Part shown: one piece after another, positions 61,730-64,000 of the stretch
Layout of the letters: each line of letters opens with the position of its first letter
How positions within the stretch are numbered: the first letter of the stretch is position 1
Source of the DNA: Albifimbria verrucaria
Lineage: Eukaryota > Ascomycota > Sordariomycetes > Hypocreales > Stachybotryaceae
DNA: 64,000 nucleotides
Direction: 5' to 3'
NCBI GenBank assembly: GCA_020081605.1
Contig: JAHREC010000016.1
Coordinates: 1,302,001-1,366,000, forward strand
Translations under genes and position numbers: made by a program
The notes under the pieces: model-generated
Seen by the model: only the letters and a program-made list of their open reading frames with translations
Database searches by the model: none
Told to the model about the DNA's origin: nothing

Positions 61730-62596
61730 ATGTCTTCCGTCTGCGACGCTGCCCATATCAATGGCTTTATCCGCAATCATAACGAGATGCATGGAAATCT
61801 GAGGCGCGCACCGCCAACCGATGTGTTTTCCCTGAAGTAAAGGCCTCGGGCCTTGGAGAGACCCCTTACTATCCATATCCGTCCACGCTGAGTATTTCGG
61901 GCGTGCAACCCCGAGCACAGAAAGTGCCTCGTCCTCTCTCGCATCAAGCGCGACCTGGGCCTCGGCTCGCATCTTCGACAAGAAGGTCCGTCTTCGAGCT
62001 ACTCTGCCTCTACTGCCCCTCCACTTCGAGGCACAGGGTTGCTGGCCATCCAGCGACCCATCGGCCCTCCGATACGGCCAACGGACGGAGAGCCGACTTG
62101 GCTCCCATGCGAGTTCGAGCAGTTCAACCAATGCACGATGAGATTCCGTGTCGAGCAGGTTGATGCATGGATCGAGCATATTGTAGAGAGCCACTTGCAC
62201 CGCAACTTTCCCAGGTACAGCTTGTGCTGGTTCTGTAATGAAGAGTTCGACGCCGGCACGAACGTGCCAGAAGATTGTGAACGGAAGTATGGCGAACGCA
62301 TGCGCCATCATGTCCTTCATTTTCAACAGGGTTTGACACACAGGCAGATGCGCCCCGACCACCACTTCCTCGACCACGTTTACGGCCATGGCTTGATCGA
62401 CCCAGTTACGTTCGAAGCCGGTGCAAGTAGAAGCGAGGTGCCCCCATTGGGAGTATCCGGATCGAGACCCGCCCGCCTACAAAGAGGGCTTCCCTTTTGC
62501 AATGTGATTTCTTCGTTGAGAACCCCGATCCCGGAAGAAGCATGCGTCACATGCCGCCGGGAAGACAAGTTCTGTCAGATTAACATGAGAGGTTAA
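61730..62596 (+). CDS. cysteine/histidine-rich fungal protein (C2H2-like), function unknown
   Basis: A proposed start is the ATG at 61730 (MSSVCDAAH); the N-terminal part is Ser-rich and changes frame near 61838, 61907 and 61987. The supported part is 62039-62596: GEPTWLPCEFEQFNQCTMRF, WIEHIVESHL, then LCWFCNEEF and RMRHHVLHFQQG, followed by MRPDHHFLDHVYGHGLID. The order C...C...H...C-x2-C...H...H matches a zinc-binding domain common in small fungal orphan proteins. The C-terminus is Pro/Ser-rich and has a Cys pair (CVTCRREDKFC). Role unknown; DNA binding is not implied. Start and N-terminal joins are tentative. Confidence 0.6.
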
Positions 62597-64000
62597 GCAA
62601 TGGCACCTTCGAAACGTTTTCTTTGCATTCTCGTGATATTTGCGAGACAACCTTCTCTTGTCACACTTTAACCGTATAATGAGGATGGTGCCGGGTTTCG
62701 GTCATGGTGGGTCTCAACGGAGCCGGGCTGTACGGATTAGGCCGGCGCCGGCACCTGCCCTGACACGGAGCCTGATCGTCGGTTTTCGGCTCGGACGTAC
62801 TATTCATCGGGCACGGCTCGCCGAACTCTTCGGGAGGGTTTGAAATTTCCTTGTGCAGTTTTCTGTCCATCTTTGTGCAACACTGTTTGCGTCTCATCAG
62901 ACTAGTGTTCACTAACGTGTTGGCTCGTCCAGGCTGGTGTTGTCGAGGAAAACTAGCTCTCGAGCTGACTCTCAACACTGTCCTCGCTTCTGTAAGGGCT
63001 GGAAGGTTTATGGCAGTTTTCAACCGACGCTGCCGAGCATGTGTTTCCTTATAACGACTTTCATCACCACACTCTGGGACGCAGTCTCCAGGGACCCGTA
63101 TCGTATTTCTCGTGTTTGGATTTTCTTTTCTCGGCTCTCAAGGAGTCATCAGGGGTACCAAGGAACAAATTGTATCAGTTGCTTCATCGTTCGTCTTCAT
63201 CGTGGGTCGTTGGTGACGAGCTATCCTTTGTGGGGGTAACTCCATCGCTTTTCGGTTCTAGGTCTGTGTTCGGCTCGAGTACCGGTTGGCTCGTGATTAT
63301 TTTGAGGTTCGACAGATGATTCAGGTTGTCTTTTTTCTATTGAAAAGGGATATTTTGGAAGGGAAATAGTATGACGGGTGGTCTGATTAAAGCCTGTCAG
63401 ACATGTAGGAAGGAGTTACCTCGGTCTAAGATTGTTCAAGCCGAGCTTTGTCGTTTTGAAACAAAGTATCTCAAAACAGAGACTGTAATTCATGTGAGAG
63501 AATTTTGTAAAAATCATTTGAATCCGCGCTCTTCATTGTGGGCACGGCAATGGGTGTTTGCCTTACCAAACTGCCTCATGCAGGAGCTCCATTTCAGGCC
63601 AGCCTCGGGTACGATATCCCATCCCATCCCATCCCATCGGGCCGGGAGTGCGGCAGGCCAAGGCATGGCAAAACAAGGCAGCAGTCTCATGGGTGTCCTC
63701 AGGAGATGCCAGGGAGCTGAGGGTTGCAATACGGGACAGTGACTGGCCACCTTTGTGCAGAAACAGTGTCGACTTTGTGCGTAGATCGTGGCTGTGCCCC
63801 TAGGCGCAGGCTAAGCAGCGCGGTGGCGATCCAGCAAACATCAACAGAGGCTTTATAAAAATAAACAGGGGCGACTCGAAAAGTGCCATCTATTGGTGTT
63901 TATATCTCCTTCAGCTTTTCTTCTTTCTTTTTGCTTCTTCCTGTATAGGCTGCGATGAGGCGGATCAGCTGTACAGGACATGACTCCTCCCGGCAAGTTT
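62597..64000. other. right end of window, no recognised gene
   Basis: 1.4 kb with several short frames on both strands (for example 63371-63742), none with a domain. Contains a CCCAT pentamer run near 63617-63640. A gene running out of the window cannot be excluded. Confidence 0.4.
63617..63640. repeat. CCCAT pentanucleotide microsatellite
   Basis: Four consecutive CCCAT-type units read directly. No supported gene covers it. Confidence 0.85.

Noticed and set aside
1..64000. Repeat-induced point mutation (RIP) as the cause of the broken genes
   Set aside because: Breaks are deletions in homopolymers, not clustered CpA-to-TpA changes, and no large repeats are visible.
1..64000. CRISPR arrays, insertion sequences, tRNA or rRNA genes
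   Set aside because: No spaced direct repeats, transposase domains or tRNA box patterns were seen by eye; a covariance search would be needed to exclude small RNAs.

Overview
The window is nuclear DNA of a filamentous ascomycete (Pezizomycotina, most likely Sordariomycetes). The evidence is short introns with GTAAGT/GTATGT donors, CTAAC-type branch points and CAG/TAG acceptors, C-ending codons in the conserved genes, and a set of typical mould proteins: an NRC-2-type AGC kinase, Bud6, Elp1, a Mug190-type C2 protein, a DUF3984 protein, an HPt phosphotransfer protein and fungal NLR-type receptors. No tRNA, rRNA, transposon, CRISPR array or bacterial operon structure was seen.

Layout. 0.1-31.7 kb is a conserved block: NRC-2 kinase (-), AT-hook/C2H2 protein (-), short-chain dehydrogenase (+), SMP/C2 membrane-contact protein of the Mug190 type (-), GFA-domain protein (-), DHA1 drug transporter (-), inositol/sugar transporter (-), ubiquitin C-terminal hydrolase (-), FAD monooxygenase (-), Bud6 (+), Elp1 (-) and a DUF3984 protein (+). 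31.7-38.4 kb is an unusually long stretch without a recognisable gene, upstream of a three-exon HPt gene (38.4-39.1 kb) of the two-component/HOG type.

41.2-55.0 kb is an accessory block, visibly richer in A+T and in A/T-ending codons. It holds a multidomain ankyrin receptor with N-terminal C2H2 fingers, a NACHT-associated winged-helix region and a C-terminal NBR1-type Ig-like domain. Divergent from it across about 385 bp lies a DUF7580-like protein. Then come a GNAT acetyltransferase, a class-III aminotransferase-like protein with a cysteine-rich tail, and a complete PNP_UDP / NB-ARC / TPR NLR. This set resembles fungal self/non-self or heterokaryon-incompatibility loci, and the ankyrin-NBR1 protein is the best candidate here for an undescribed system.

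55.6-58.7 kb returns to conserved GC-rich genes (AKAP7-like 2H phosphoesterase; coiled-coil protein). 58.7-64 kb is gene-poor apart from a cysteine/histidine-rich orphan protein at 61.7-62.6 kb.

Nearly every long gene is broken by apparent single-base deletions, almost all inside short homopolymers (mostly C/G runs). I read these as homopolymer under-calling in the assembly, not as pseudogenes. Gene spans below therefore give the intended locus, with the breaks noted. Intron positions and ends were read by eye.
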